A program made the position numbers and the translations under genes. From JAWVFM01 sp963823245 (GTDB lineage: Bacteria; Actinomycetota; Thermoleophilia; Solirubrobacterales; 70-9), in NCBI GenBank assembly GCA_963823245.1, contig CAWGKQ010000008.1, positions 1-64,000 of the forward strand: DNA of 64,000 nucleotides, given 5' to 3'. Every line of letters begins with the position of its first letter. Position 1 is the first letter of the stretch. Below are positions 29,994-38,031 of the stretch, one piece after another. Below the pieces are notes generated by a model. It had not been told where the DNA came from, did no database searches, and saw only the letters and a program-made list of their open reading frames with translations.

Positions 29994-31285
29994 GCGACGC
30001 GCTGCCTGAGGGAGTCGAGCTCACCGAGCTCGACTCCGGGCTGCGCGTCATCACGGAGGCGATGCCCTCCGTTCGGTCGGTGGCCCTGGGTCTCTGGGTG
30101 CGGACCGGCTCGCGCGACGAGAGCCCGGCGGAGGCCGGGCTCTCGCATTTCCTCGAGCATCTCCTCTTCAAGGGGACGCCTCGCTGGTCGGCGATCGAGA
30201 TCGCGGAGCAGCTCGACGGCATGGGGGCGTCGGCGAACGCGGCCACCGGCAAGGAGTCGACCCATCTCTACGCACGGTTCCTCGACGACCACACCGACGA
30301 CGCGTTCGACCTTCTCGCGCAGATGCTCGCCCAGCCGACGCTGCCGCCGGACGAGGTGGAGACGGAGCGCGAGGTGATCCTCGAGGAGATCGCCATGTAC
30401 GAGGACGAGCCTTCCGACCGCGTCCACGACGTGCTCGCCGAGGCGATCTTCGGCGACCACCCCCTGGGACGCCGCGTCCTCGGCAGCTCGGAGGTCATCG
30501 CCTCGGTGCCGGTCCCCGAGATACGCGCCTACCACGACGGCCGGTACACCGCCGACACCGTGGTCGTCGCGGCGGCCGGGCATCTCGACCACGATCACAT
30601 CGTCGAGCTGGCCGGCAGGGCTCTCGACCTGGAGGGGACGGCCTCCCCGAGTCCCGACGGAGCGGTGCCCGAGCGCGCCCCCAGGCTGATCTTCTATCCG
30701 AAGGAGACCGAGCAGTACCACGTCTGCTTCGGAGGTCGCGGGATCCCGCGGCGTGACGAGCGGCGGTTCGCGCTCTCGGTCCTGGACGCCGGCTTCGGCG
30801 GCTCCAGCTCGTCGCGCCTCTTCCGCGAGATCCGCGAGAAGCGCGGGCTCGCCTATTCGGTTGGGTCCTACTTCGACCAGTACGTCGACGAGGGCGCGGT
30901 GGCGATGTACGTCGGCACGCGCGCCGAGAACGTCGACGAGGCCTGCGCGATCATCGGCCGGGAGCTGGGGCGGCTGCGCGACGAGGGGCTCGAGCCCGCT
31001 GAGCTGGAGCGGGCGAAGGAGCACGTGAAGGGCCGCATCGTCCTCGGGCTGGAGTCGACCGGCGCGCGGATGACCCGCTGCGCCCGCTCGGTCCTGCATG
31101 GGATTCCCCTGCTCTCGCTCGACGAGGTCCTGGCCCGGATCGACTCCGTCACCGCCGAGGACGTCGCCGAGCTCGGCCGCGAGCTCTACGACCCGGTGGC
31201 GCTGTCGGCCGCCTGCATCGGCGCCGAATCCGATCGGTTCCGCACCGCATCGGAAGCGGTGAGCCCGGCTCTCGCGGCGGCATGA
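29990..31285 (+). CDS. M16-family (insulinase-like) zinc peptidase
   Basis: Inverted zinc motif HFLEH at residues 53-57 with the distal Glu in EVILEEIAMYEDEPSD, and the inactive-half signature GFGGSSSSRLFREIREKRGLAYSVGSY. 431 aa, one-chain bacterial form. Normally found directly after pnp in actinobacteria and firmicutes. Cytosolic; peptide substrate unknown. TTG start overlaps the pnp stop and the end overlaps dapB (ATGA). Confidence 0.92.
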   Translation: MSDALPEGVELTELDSGLRVITEAMPSVRSVALGLWVRTGSRDESPAEAGLSHFLEHLLFKGTPRWSAIEIAEQLDGMGASANAATGKESTHLYARFLDDHTDDAFDLLAQMLAQPTLPPDEVETEREVILEEIAMYEDEPSDRVHDVLAEAIFGDHPLGRRVLGSSEVIASVPVPEIRAYHDGRYTADTVVVAAAGHLDHDHIVELAGRALDLEGTASPSPDGAVPERAPRLIFYPKETEQYHVCFGGRGIPRRDERRFALSVLDAGFGGSSSSRLFREIREKRGLAYSVGSYFDQYVDEGAVAMYVGTRAENVDEACAIIGRELGRLRDEGLEPAELERAKEHVKGRIVLGLESTGARMTRCARSVLHGIPLLSLDEVLARIDSVTAEDVAELGRELYDPVALSAACIGAESDRFRTASEAVSPALAAA

Positions 31286-31956
31286 TCAAGGTCGCGGTGT
31301 CGGGCGCCGCCGGGCGCATGGGCATCGCCGTCTGCGACGCCGTGGAGGAGGCCGACGACACGTCGCTCGCCGGGCGGGCGGATCCCGCGCTCGACGCATC
31401 GCTGGCCGACGTGCTCGCCGACGCGGAAGTTCTCGTGGACTTCAGCACCCCGGAGACCGCCCCCGGCAATGTCGTGGAGGCCGTCGCCGCCGGGGTCCAT
31501 GCCGTCGTGGGGACCACGGGCTTCGACCTCGACGATCTGCGAACCAGGGTGGAGGGCGCCCGCGAAGCGGGAGCGAATGTGTTCGTCGCTCCGAACTTCG
31601 CGATCGGGGCGGTCCTGATGATGGACGCCGCGACGCGGATCGCCCCGCACATGCCCGAGGTCGAGATCGTCGAGCTCCACCACGACCGCAAGGTCGACGC
31701 TCCGTCCGGCACCGCGAAGCGGACGGCGGAGCTGATCGCCGGGGCAGGGGGGACCGTGCACCAGCCGATCCATTCCGTCCGGCTTCCGGGTCTCGTGGCG
31801 CACCAGGAAGTCATCTTCGGCAGCGAGGGCCAGACGCTCACGATTCGCCACGACTCGATCGACCGGCGATCGTTCATGCCCGGCGTCCTCTTGGCCGTCC
31901 GGCGGGTCGCCGACCTGGAGGATCCGTTCACGGTCGGCCTCGAGACGCTCCTGTAG
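31282..31956 (+). CDS. dapB: 4-Hydroxy-tetrahydrodipicolinate reductase
   Basis: NAD(P)H-dependent second step of the diaminopimelate branch. Seen: VAVSGAAGRMGIAVCDAV (dinucleotide binding), VDFSTPE, VVGTTGFD, APNFAIGAVLM, and the catalytic ELHHDRKVDAPSGTAKRTAE (His and Lys). 224 aa, slightly short of 240-270. The TAG stop also forms the start of a -10 box for the next gene. Confidence 0.95.
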   Translation: MIKVAVSGAAGRMGIAVCDAVEEADDTSLAGRADPALDASLADVLADAEVLVDFSTPETAPGNVVEAVAAGVHAVVGTTGFDLDDLRTRVEGAREAGANVFVAPNFAIGAVLMMDAATRIAPHMPEVEIVELHHDRKVDAPSGTAKRTAELIAGAGGTVHQPIHSVRLPGLVAHQEVIFGSEGQTLTIRHDSIDRRSFMPGVLLAVRRVADLEDPFTVGLETLL

Positions 31957-31959
31957 GGT
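31954..31959 (+). promoter_or_regulatory. -10 element of the amidase gene, overlapping the dapB stop
   Basis: TAGGGT; its TAG is the dapB stop codon. 8 nt to ATG 31968. Confidence 0.5.
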
Positions 31960-31967
31960 CCACGCCG

Positions 31968-33417
31968 ATGGCCGACGATCTCGCGCGCATGGATGCGACT
32001 GACCAGGCCGAGCTCGTCCGCTCCGGCGAGGCAAGCCCAGCCGAGCTCGTCGAGGCTGCCATCGCCCGCGTGGAGGAGCTCAACCCGGACCTGAACGCGG
32101 TCATCCACCCCCTGTTCGACGAGGCTCGCGAGGAGGCGGCCGGCGAGCTTCCCGACGGCCCGTTCCGCGGCGTGCCGTTCGTGCTCAAGGACCTCGGCGC
32201 CGCCTTCGCCGGCCAGCCGCTCCACATGGGAATGAGGGTGCTGAAGGAGGCTGACTTCCGCGCCCCGGTCGACACCTATCTCGCCGAACGCTTTCGGGCG
32301 GCCGGCTTCGTGACGATCGGGAAGACGAACACCCCGGAGATGGGGATCCTCCCGACGACCGAGCCCGATGCCTACGGGCCGTCGCGGAACCCGTGGGACA
32401 CGGGCCGCTCCACGGGCGGCTCGAGCGGCGGCTCCGGCGCCGCGGTCGCGGCGGGAATGGTGCCGGTCGCGCACGCCAACGACGGCGGCGGCTCGATCCG
32501 GATCCCGGCCTCGGAGTGTGGGCTCGTCGGGCTCAAGCCCACGCGACAGCGGATCTCGGAGGGCCCGATCATCGGCGACAACATGTCGGGGCTGACCGTC
32601 GAGCTCGTGGTCTCGCGGTCGGTGCGGGACACCGCGGCGATCCTCGATGCGGTCCACGGCCCGGCCCCGGGGGACCCCTACGTGGCCCCGCCGCCCGAGC
32701 GCGACTACGTCTTGGAGCTCGAGGCCGACCCCGGGAGGCTGCGGATCGGCCTCATCACGGAGCCGGTTGCCGACGAGGCCCCGCAGCAGGAGGTCGTCGA
32801 CGCCGCCCGCGACGCCGCCGAGCTCCTCATGTCGCTCGGGCACGAGGTCGAGGAGGCGGACGTATCGGTTTTCGGCGAGATGGACGTCGTCCCGACGTTC
32901 ATGGTGCGCTGGGCGGCCGGCCAGGGCGCCGCCATCGCGCAGCTCTCCGCCGTGGTCGGACGGGAGATCGGGCCCGACGACGTCGAGCCCCTCACATGGG
33001 CCCTGGCGGAGATGGGGCGCGGCGTGAGCGGCGCGGACTACCTGGCCGCGGTGGGACAGCATCAGCTGATGTCGCGGATGTTCGCCGGCCTCCACGACAC
33101 CTACGACCTCCTCCTCACGCCGACGCTGGGCGAGGTGCCGCCGCCCCTCGGCTCGTTCGACGACTCCGGGCCGGACCCGCTCGACGCGATCAGGCGCGCC
33201 GGGCTCACGGCCGCGTTCACCGCGATCGCCAACGTCACCGGCCAGCCGGCGATCTCGCTTCCGCTCGCCACGAGCGAGGAGGGGCTTCCGATCGGGATCC
33301 AGCTCGCGGCGCCGCTCGGGCGACGAGGCGTCCCTGATCCGCATCGCAGCCCAGCTGGAGCAGGCGCGACCCTGGTCGGACCGCGTGCCGCCGGTCTTCG
33401 CCGCCGCGCCGGCCTGA
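31968..33417 (+). CDS. Amidase-signature family hydrolase (one frameshift near the end)
   Basis: Ser-cisSer-Lys amidase. Seen: ELVRSGEASPAELVEAAIARVEELN, catalytic Lys in GVPFVLKDLGAAFAG, IGKTNTPEMG, the Ser cluster STGGSSGGSGAAVAAGMVPV, HANDGGGSIRIPASECGLVGLKPTR, and late AIANVTGQPAISLPL. About 480 aa. One frame change near 33320; in the corrected frame the protein ends VFAAPA at 33417. GatA-like in sequence but without gatB or gatC nearby. It lies between dapB and dapA; whether it acts in cell-wall or lysine metabolism is unknown. Confidence 0.9.
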
Positions 33418-33432
33418 GCGGGTGTGTCAGTC

Positions 33433-33484
33433 AGGAGCTTTAGCTCCGAAAGCGGCGTATAAGGCCGCCGAAGGCGGCCGCAAG
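33433..33484 (+). repeat. 52-nt two-hairpin element, copy B
   Basis: Hairpin 1 GGAGC-TTTA-GCTCC, GAAAG, joiner CGGCGTATAA, hairpin 2 GGCCGCC-GAA-GGCGGCC, GCAAG. Starts 15 nt after the amidase stop and ends 5 nt before the dapA -10 box. Confidence 0.85.
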
Positions 33485-33489
33485 TGCTT

Positions 33490-33495
33490 CATACT
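33490..33495 (+). promoter_or_regulatory. -10 element of dapA
   Basis: CATACT, 6 nt before ATG 33502; leaderless. The -35 position would fall within the second hairpin of repeat copy B. Confidence 0.5.
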
Positions 33496-33501
33496 TTGCG
33501 C

Positions 33502-34386
33502 ATGAGCGCTATCCATGGCGTGATCACGGCGATGGTTACGCCCTTCGACGCCGACGGCGAGGTCGATCTCGAATCGGCGCGCCGCGTCGCGCGCTATCTG
33601 GCGGAGAACGGATCCCATGGCGTCGTCGTGGCCGGAACGACCGGCGAATCGCCCACGCTGTCCGACGACGAGAAGCTGGCGCTGCTCGAGGCGGTCAGGG
33701 ACGAGGCCGGGGACCGCCTGACCGTCATCTGCGGCACCGGTTCGAATGACACCCGCCACTCGGCCGAGCTCACCCGCCGCGCCGCCGAGGCCGGTGCGGA
33801 CGCCGTGCTGGTCGTCACGCCGTACTACAACAAGCCGAATCCCGCCGGGGTGCGCGCGCATTTCGAGACGGTCGCGGAGGCGGCCGGCACGACGCCCGTG
33901 GTCCTCTACAACATTCCCTCGCGAACGGTGATCAACGTGGGGCCCGACGCGCTTGCCCAGCTCGCGGCCGACGTGGAGAACATCGTGGCGGTCAAGCAGG
34001 CGAACGACGACGACCTCGGGCCGATCGAGGGCCTCGATGTGCTGGCGGGGAACGACGACGTCTTCCTGCGATGCCTGGAGTCTGGTGGAGTCGGCGGGAT
34101 CCTCGTCTCCTCGCACCTCGTGGGGCCGGAGATGAGGCAGATCTACGAGTCGCACCTCGCCGGCGATGCTGCGCACGCCGAGGAGATCGACGCGAAGCTG
34201 CGGCCGATCTACGAGGCGACGACGGTCACGGCGAACCCCATCCCCGTGAAAGCCGCGCTCGAGATGCTCGGCGTGATCGACGGTCATCTGCGGCTGCCGA
34301 TGGTGCCCGCAAGCCAGGCCGAGCGCGCGGCCATTCGCGAGGCGCTTGAGCGCTACGGGCTCCTCGTCGCGGGCGGCGCGGCCTAG
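33502..34386 (+). CDS. dapA: 4-Hydroxy-tetrahydrodipicolinate synthase
   Basis: Aldolase-type first committed step of lysine/DAP synthesis, condensing pyruvate with aspartate semialdehyde. Seen: GVITAMVTPFDADGEVDL, GVVVAGTTGESPTLSDDE, the Tyr of VVTPYYNKPNPAG, VLYNIPSRTVINVG, Schiff-base Lys in IVAVKQAND, and GGVGGILVSSHLVGPEM. 294 aa, normal. ATG 33502 is chosen over an upstream ATG because it begins the conserved N-terminus and sits right behind the -10 box. Confidence 0.96.
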   Translation: MSAIHGVITAMVTPFDADGEVDLESARRVARYLAENGSHGVVVAGTTGESPTLSDDEKLALLEAVRDEAGDRLTVICGTGSNDTRHSAELTRRAAEAGADAVLVVTPYYNKPNPAGVRAHFETVAEAAGTTPVVLYNIPSRTVINVGPDALAQLAADVENIVAVKQANDDDLGPIEGLDVLAGNDDVFLRCLESGGVGGILVSSHLVGPEMRQIYESHLAGDAAHAEEIDAKLRPIYEATTVTANPIPVKAALEMLGVIDGHLRLPMVPASQAERAAIREALERYGLLVAGGAA

Positions 34387-34389
34387 GCT
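34384..34389 (+). promoter_or_regulatory. -10 element of rnj, overlapping the dapA stop
   Basis: TAGGCT; its TAG is the dapA stop. 9 nt to ATG 34399. Confidence 0.5.
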
Positions 34390-34398
34390 TCGCCGGCG

Positions 34399-36057
34399 AT
34401 GCGGATCCTGCCCCTCGGCGGCCTCGGCGAGGTCGGAAAGAACATGACGGTGGTCGAGCACGACGATCGCATCGTCGTGGTGGACACGGGCCTGATGTTC
34501 CCGACCGCCGAAATGCTGGGGATCGACCTGGTCCTGCCCGACTTCTCCTATCTGCGCGGGCGCGTCGACGACATCGAGGCCATCGTGCTCACCCACGGGC
34601 ACGAGGACCACGTTGGGGCGCTGCCATACGTGCTGCGCGAGATCGGCCTGCCACCCGCGATCTACGGCGGCCCGCTCACGATCGGGCTGGTGCGCTCGAA
34701 GCTCGAGGAGCACAAGATCCGCGACGCCCCACTCGAGGTGATCGACGCCGGCGAGCGCGTGTCGCTCGGCCCGTTCGAGCTCGAGATGGTGCATATGTCG
34801 CACTCCATCCCCGACTCCCGCGCCGCGGCCCTGCGAACGGAGCTCGGGACCGTGATCCTCACGGGCGACTACAAGTTCGACCAGACCCCGGTCGACGGCG
34901 TCCCGGCCGACGTCTCGCGGCTCGCCGAGCTCGGGCGCGAGGGCGTCCTCTGCCTCTGCGGCGACTCGACGAACGCCGACCGGGCCGGCGTCGCGCCGTC
35001 GGAGTCGAGCGTCGGGCCGGCGCTCCTCGAGCTCTTCGGCCGGTGCCCGGGGCGGATCATCGTCACCTGCTTCGCCTCCAACGTGCATCGCGTGCAGCAG
35101 GTCGTCGACGCCGCGGCCCAGCTCGACCGCAAGGTGGCGCTGGTCGGGCGGTCGATGCGCAAGAACTTCAACATCGCCACGAACCTCGGGATCGCCTCGG
35201 CGCCGGAGGGGCTCCTGATCCCGCCCCGCGAGATCGAGTCATTCGACGACTCCCGCGTGGTGGCTATCTCCACCGGGAGCCAGGGCGAGCCGCTCTCGGC
35301 CCTGCGGCGGATGGCGCACGCTGACCATCGCGACATCGAGCTTCACGCCGACGACACCGTGATCTTCTCGGCGACGCCGATCCCCGGCAACGAGCGGGCC
35401 GTGAACGAGACCATCGACCGCATCTACGAGATCGGCGCCCGCGTCGTCACCGCCGCGGACGCGCCGATCCACGCCTCGGGACACGGGTGGCAGGAGGAGC
35501 TGAAGCTGATGCTGAACCTCACGCGGCCGCAGCATGTGATGCCCTTCCACGGCGACCATCGGCGGCTGCGCCTTCACGCCGACCTGGCGAGCTCGGTCGG
35601 CGTGGACCACGACCGGATATTCCCGTCGCGAAACGGCCTGCCGCTCGAGCTGGATGCGCGGGGCGCTCGGCTTGGAGACGACCGCGGCGCCGGCATGATC
35701 TTCGTCGACGGCGTCGATATCGGCGACCCTGACGACGTCGCCCTCCGCGACCGGCGCACCCTGTCTGCCGACGGCGTCTTCATCGTGGTCGCGACGATCT
35801 CCTCCGATGACGGGTCGCAGGTCGCGCCGCCCGAGATCATCTTCCGCGGGGTCCCGTTCCTCGAGGCCGACGGCGCCGGCGGGCTCACCGAGGAGCTTCG
35901 GGACGTCGTCGCGGCCACGCTGGCGGAGGGCGCCGCTCACGCCGAGCAGCGCGAGCCCCAGATGCTCCAGGAGGACCTCCACGACGACATCGCCTCGTTC
36001 GTCTACGACCGCCTCCGGCGGCGGCCGCTCATCCTGCCCGTGGTCGTCGAGGTCTAA
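34399..36057 (+). CDS. rnj: Ribonuclease J
   Basis: Metallo-beta-lactamase/beta-CASP 5'-3' exo- and endoribonuclease central to mRNA decay and rRNA maturation. Seen: ILPLGGLGEVGKNMTVVE, the zinc motif VLTHGHEDHVGALPYV, ILTGDYKFDQTP, LCGDSTNAD, beta-CASP VTCFASNVHRVQQVVDAA, VALVGRSMRKN, STGSQGEPLSALRRMA, HASGHGWQEELKLMLNL and the late ligand FHGDHRRLR. 552 aa, normal. Leaderless-type start; encoded after dapA as in other actinobacteria. Confidence 0.96.
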   Translation: MRILPLGGLGEVGKNMTVVEHDDRIVVVDTGLMFPTAEMLGIDLVLPDFSYLRGRVDDIEAIVLTHGHEDHVGALPYVLREIGLPPAIYGGPLTIGLVRSKLEEHKIRDAPLEVIDAGERVSLGPFELEMVHMSHSIPDSRAAALRTELGTVILTGDYKFDQTPVDGVPADVSRLAELGREGVLCLCGDSTNADRAGVAPSESSVGPALLELFGRCPGRIIVTCFASNVHRVQQVVDAAAQLDRKVALVGRSMRKNFNIATNLGIASAPEGLLIPPREIESFDDSRVVAISTGSQGEPLSALRRMAHADHRDIELHADDTVIFSATPIPGNERAVNETIDRIYEIGARVVTAADAPIHASGHGWQEELKLMLNLTRPQHVMPFHGDHRRLRLHADLASSVGVDHDRIFPSRNGLPLELDARGARLGDDRGAGMIFVDGVDIGDPDDVALRDRRTLSADGVFIVVATISSDDGSQVAPPEIIFRGVPFLEADGAGGLTEELRDVVAATLAEGAAHAEQREPQMLQEDLHDDIASFVYDRLRRRPLILPVVVEV

Positions 36058-36074
36058 GTCGGCGGCGAAGCGCA

Positions 36075-36104
36075 TTGACGTGGGGCGGTGTTCGTGTGTA
36101 GGGT
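36075..36104 (+). promoter_or_regulatory. Promoter before the secreted metalloprotease
   Basis: TTGACG, 18-nt spacer, TAGGGT. Transcription would begin at about 36110, exactly the A of an 8-codon upstream ORF. Confidence 0.6.
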
Positions 36105-36109
36105 TCGCC

Positions 36110-36136
36110 ATGCTCGTCCGGGCGGGACACCTATGA
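36110..36136 (+). CDS. Candidate leaderless 8-codon upstream ORF
   Basis: ATG directly at the predicted transcription start, coding MLVRAGHL and stopping at TGA inside CTATGAGG, so its stop overlaps the metalloprotease ATG (ATGA). The protease ATG has no good Shine-Dalgarno, so translation coupled to this short frame is plausible. It is not known to make a stable peptide. Confidence 0.4.
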   Translation: MLVRAGHL

Positions 36137-37746
36137 GGCGGAGGCTCACCACAGGCATTTTCGTGACCGCGTGCACGCTCGTGAGCGTGCTCGGCGCCGG
36201 CGCGTGGGCCGCCCAGCCGTTGCGCACCCCGGCTCAGGCGCTGAGCGCCGCTGTCGCGCCGCGCAGTGAGCTGGTGCGCACCGACAGCGTCGACTACAAG
36301 GGGTTCCAGGTTTCCCGCTACGAGCAGCGTGTCGGCGGATACCCCGTAATCGGCGGCGAGGCGACGGTCGTCCAGGCGCCGGGCCAGCCGGCGCGGATCG
36401 CCGCGGATGCAACCGCGGCGGTGCCGTCGAAGCGTGTCCTCTCGGCGCCCGCGCGCCAGATCTCGAAGCACCGCGCGGTCGCGACCGCGAAGCGCGCGGG
36501 CCGTGTGCGGGCGATACGGCGCGGCGATCGCTCCTCGGCGAGACTCGCCGTCGACCCGAGCCACGGCGACGCGCTCGTCTGGCGCGTCGAGGTGCCTGCG
36601 GCGCGGCCGATGAAGGACCTCGAGGCCTTCGTGGACGCTTATTCGGGGCGCGTCCTCGCGAAGGGCAACCGGCTCCAGTACGCGACGGGCAAGGCCAAGC
36701 TGTACGTCCCGAACCCGCCGGTCGAGCAGGGGAGCTACGCCGGCATCGGGACGGGCGCCTCGGCCGATCACAACGACCGCGACACCGCCAAGCTCACCGC
36801 CCTTCGCGAGGCGGTCATCCTTCCTCGTCTCGAGGGGCATTGCCTCAAGGGGCCGTTCGTCGAGGCTCGCTACGAGAAGCAGGCCAAGAAGGTGTGCCGG
36901 CGAAGCCGCAACTGGAGCGGCATCACCCGCTCGAACGACAAGTTCGAGGCCCTGATGGGCTACTTCCACATCGACCGCACGCAGGCGTACATCCAGAGCC
37001 TGGGTTTCACGAAGGCAAACGGCGCAGCGATCAACGACCGCCGCCAGCAGATCGTCGTCGACGCTTTCGCCCCCGACAACTCCTTCTACTCCTCGAACGA
37101 CCGGAAGCTCCGCTTCGGCTCCGGCGGCGTCGACGACGCCGAGGACGCCGACGTCGTCATCCACGAGTACGGCCACTCGATCCAGGACAACCAGGACCCC
37201 GGCTTCGGCTGCGGTGCCGGCCAGCAGTTCTGCCAGGCCGGAGCGCTGGGCGAGGGATTCGGCGACTACAACTCGGCGATGATGACCCTCCAAATCCCCG
37301 GGCTCCCAGCCCCCGCTGCGAGCTACCCGACGGGGTCCGGGGCCTCTTGCATCTTCGACTGGGACGGCGTTGTCGGCTGGGGCGGGCCAACGGAGGCCCC
37401 ATGCGGCCGGAGGGCCGACGGCAGCGACGGGGTCACCACGCTGCCGGTGGCGCTGGGTGCCGGCGGCCCGTGCGACTTCGGAAGTCCCGGCAAGCCGAGC
37501 CTCGACATCCACTGCGTGGGCGAGGTCTGGACTCACGGCCTTCTCGACCTGCGCCTCGCGATCGGTCAGCCGATCGACGTCGACGTGCTGGCGTCGCAGT
37601 TCTCCTACGTCGACAGCGAGACCTTCGCGCAGGCGGTGGGCGCCCTCGTGAGCGCCGACACGACGCTGTTCGGCGGCAGCCACGTGGCCGCGATCTGCGC
37701 GGAGATGCGCGATCAGCGCGGCATCGCCGGCGCACCGGGGTGTTGA
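36133..37746 (+). CDS. Secreted gluzincin metalloprotease (fungalysin/thermolysin-like)
   Basis: Signal peptide MRRRLTTGIFVTACTLVSVLGAGAWA, then a propeptide with FTP/PepSY-like segments (YKGFQVSRYEQRVGGYPVIGGE, VWRVEVPAARPMKDLEAFVDAYSGRVL). Catalytic domain: zinc motif VVIHEYGHSIQDNQ (HExxH) and the third ligand region GALGEGFGDYNSAM, placing it among Glu-zincins close to M36. Several Cys pairs after the active site suggest disulfides. 537 aa. Secreted by Sec; probably activated by loss of the propeptide. ATG 36133 gives the clean signal peptide. Confidence 0.88.
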   Translation: MRRRLTTGIFVTACTLVSVLGAGAWAAQPLRTPAQALSAAVAPRSELVRTDSVDYKGFQVSRYEQRVGGYPVIGGEATVVQAPGQPARIAADATAAVPSKRVLSAPARQISKHRAVATAKRAGRVRAIRRGDRSSARLAVDPSHGDALVWRVEVPAARPMKDLEAFVDAYSGRVLAKGNRLQYATGKAKLYVPNPPVEQGSYAGIGTGASADHNDRDTAKLTALREAVILPRLEGHCLKGPFVEARYEKQAKKVCRRSRNWSGITRSNDKFEALMGYFHIDRTQAYIQSLGFTKANGAAINDRRQQIVVDAFAPDNSFYSSNDRKLRFGSGGVDDAEDADVVIHEYGHSIQDNQDPGFGCGAGQQFCQAGALGEGFGDYNSAMMTLQIPGLPAPAASYPTGSGASCIFDWDGVVGWGGPTEAPCGRRADGSDGVTTLPVALGAGGPCDFGSPGKPSLDIHCVGEVWTHGLLDLRLAIGQPIDVDVLASQFSYVDSETFAQAVGALVSADTTLFGGSHVAAICAEMRDQRGIAGAPGC

Positions 37747-37785
37747 TTTCGCGATCGCCCCAGTCGCAGCTGACTCCCTGAATAA

Positions 37786-37837
37786 CTTGCGGACGCCTTC
37801 GGCGTCCTTACATGCTGCTTTCGGACCTAAAGGTCCT
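37786..37837 (-). repeat. 52-nt two-hairpin element, copy C
   Basis: On the reverse strand: GGACC-TTTA-GGTCC, GAAAG, joiner CAGCATGTAA, hairpin 2 GGACGCC-GAA-GGCGTCC, GCAAG. It lies downstream of the intrinsic terminator of the two-component operon, between convergent genes. Confidence 0.85.
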
Positions 37838-37852
37838 CACCGGACTACCTGC

Positions 37853-37897
37853 AAAAACAGGCCCGCCGGCGTCAGGGAGGGGGAACGCCGGCGGGCC
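37853..37897 (-). terminator. Intrinsic terminator of the two-component operon
   Basis: Perfect 13-bp stem (37860-37872 with 37885-37897, GGCCCGCCGGCGT and its complement) with a 12-nt loop; on the reverse strand it is followed by TG and five T. Confidence 0.85.
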
Positions 37898-37923
37898 GAT
37901 TGGCTCAGATTGGCCAATTTGAA

Positions 37924-37962
37924 CGCCCGTCAAGGTGGTGTCGGGGGTTTCCTCGACGGGCG
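37924..37962. terminator. Second hairpin between convergent genes
   Basis: CGCCCGTC pairs with GACGGGCG across a 23-nt loop that contains a further AGG/CCT pairing. No T run on either side; it may help end transcription of the metalloprotease or act as a processing hairpin. Confidence 0.4.
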
Positions 37963-38031
37963 GGTTGTCTCGTCCGGTGTGGAAACTAGAGCCGGGTTGT
38001 AAACCCCTTCTAAAGAAGCGCGGACAATTCC

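Noticed and set aside
26371..37837. The three two-hairpin elements as ordinary intrinsic terminators
   Set aside because: No T run follows any copy, the single-stranded parts are conserved, and copy C lies beyond a separate perfect terminator.
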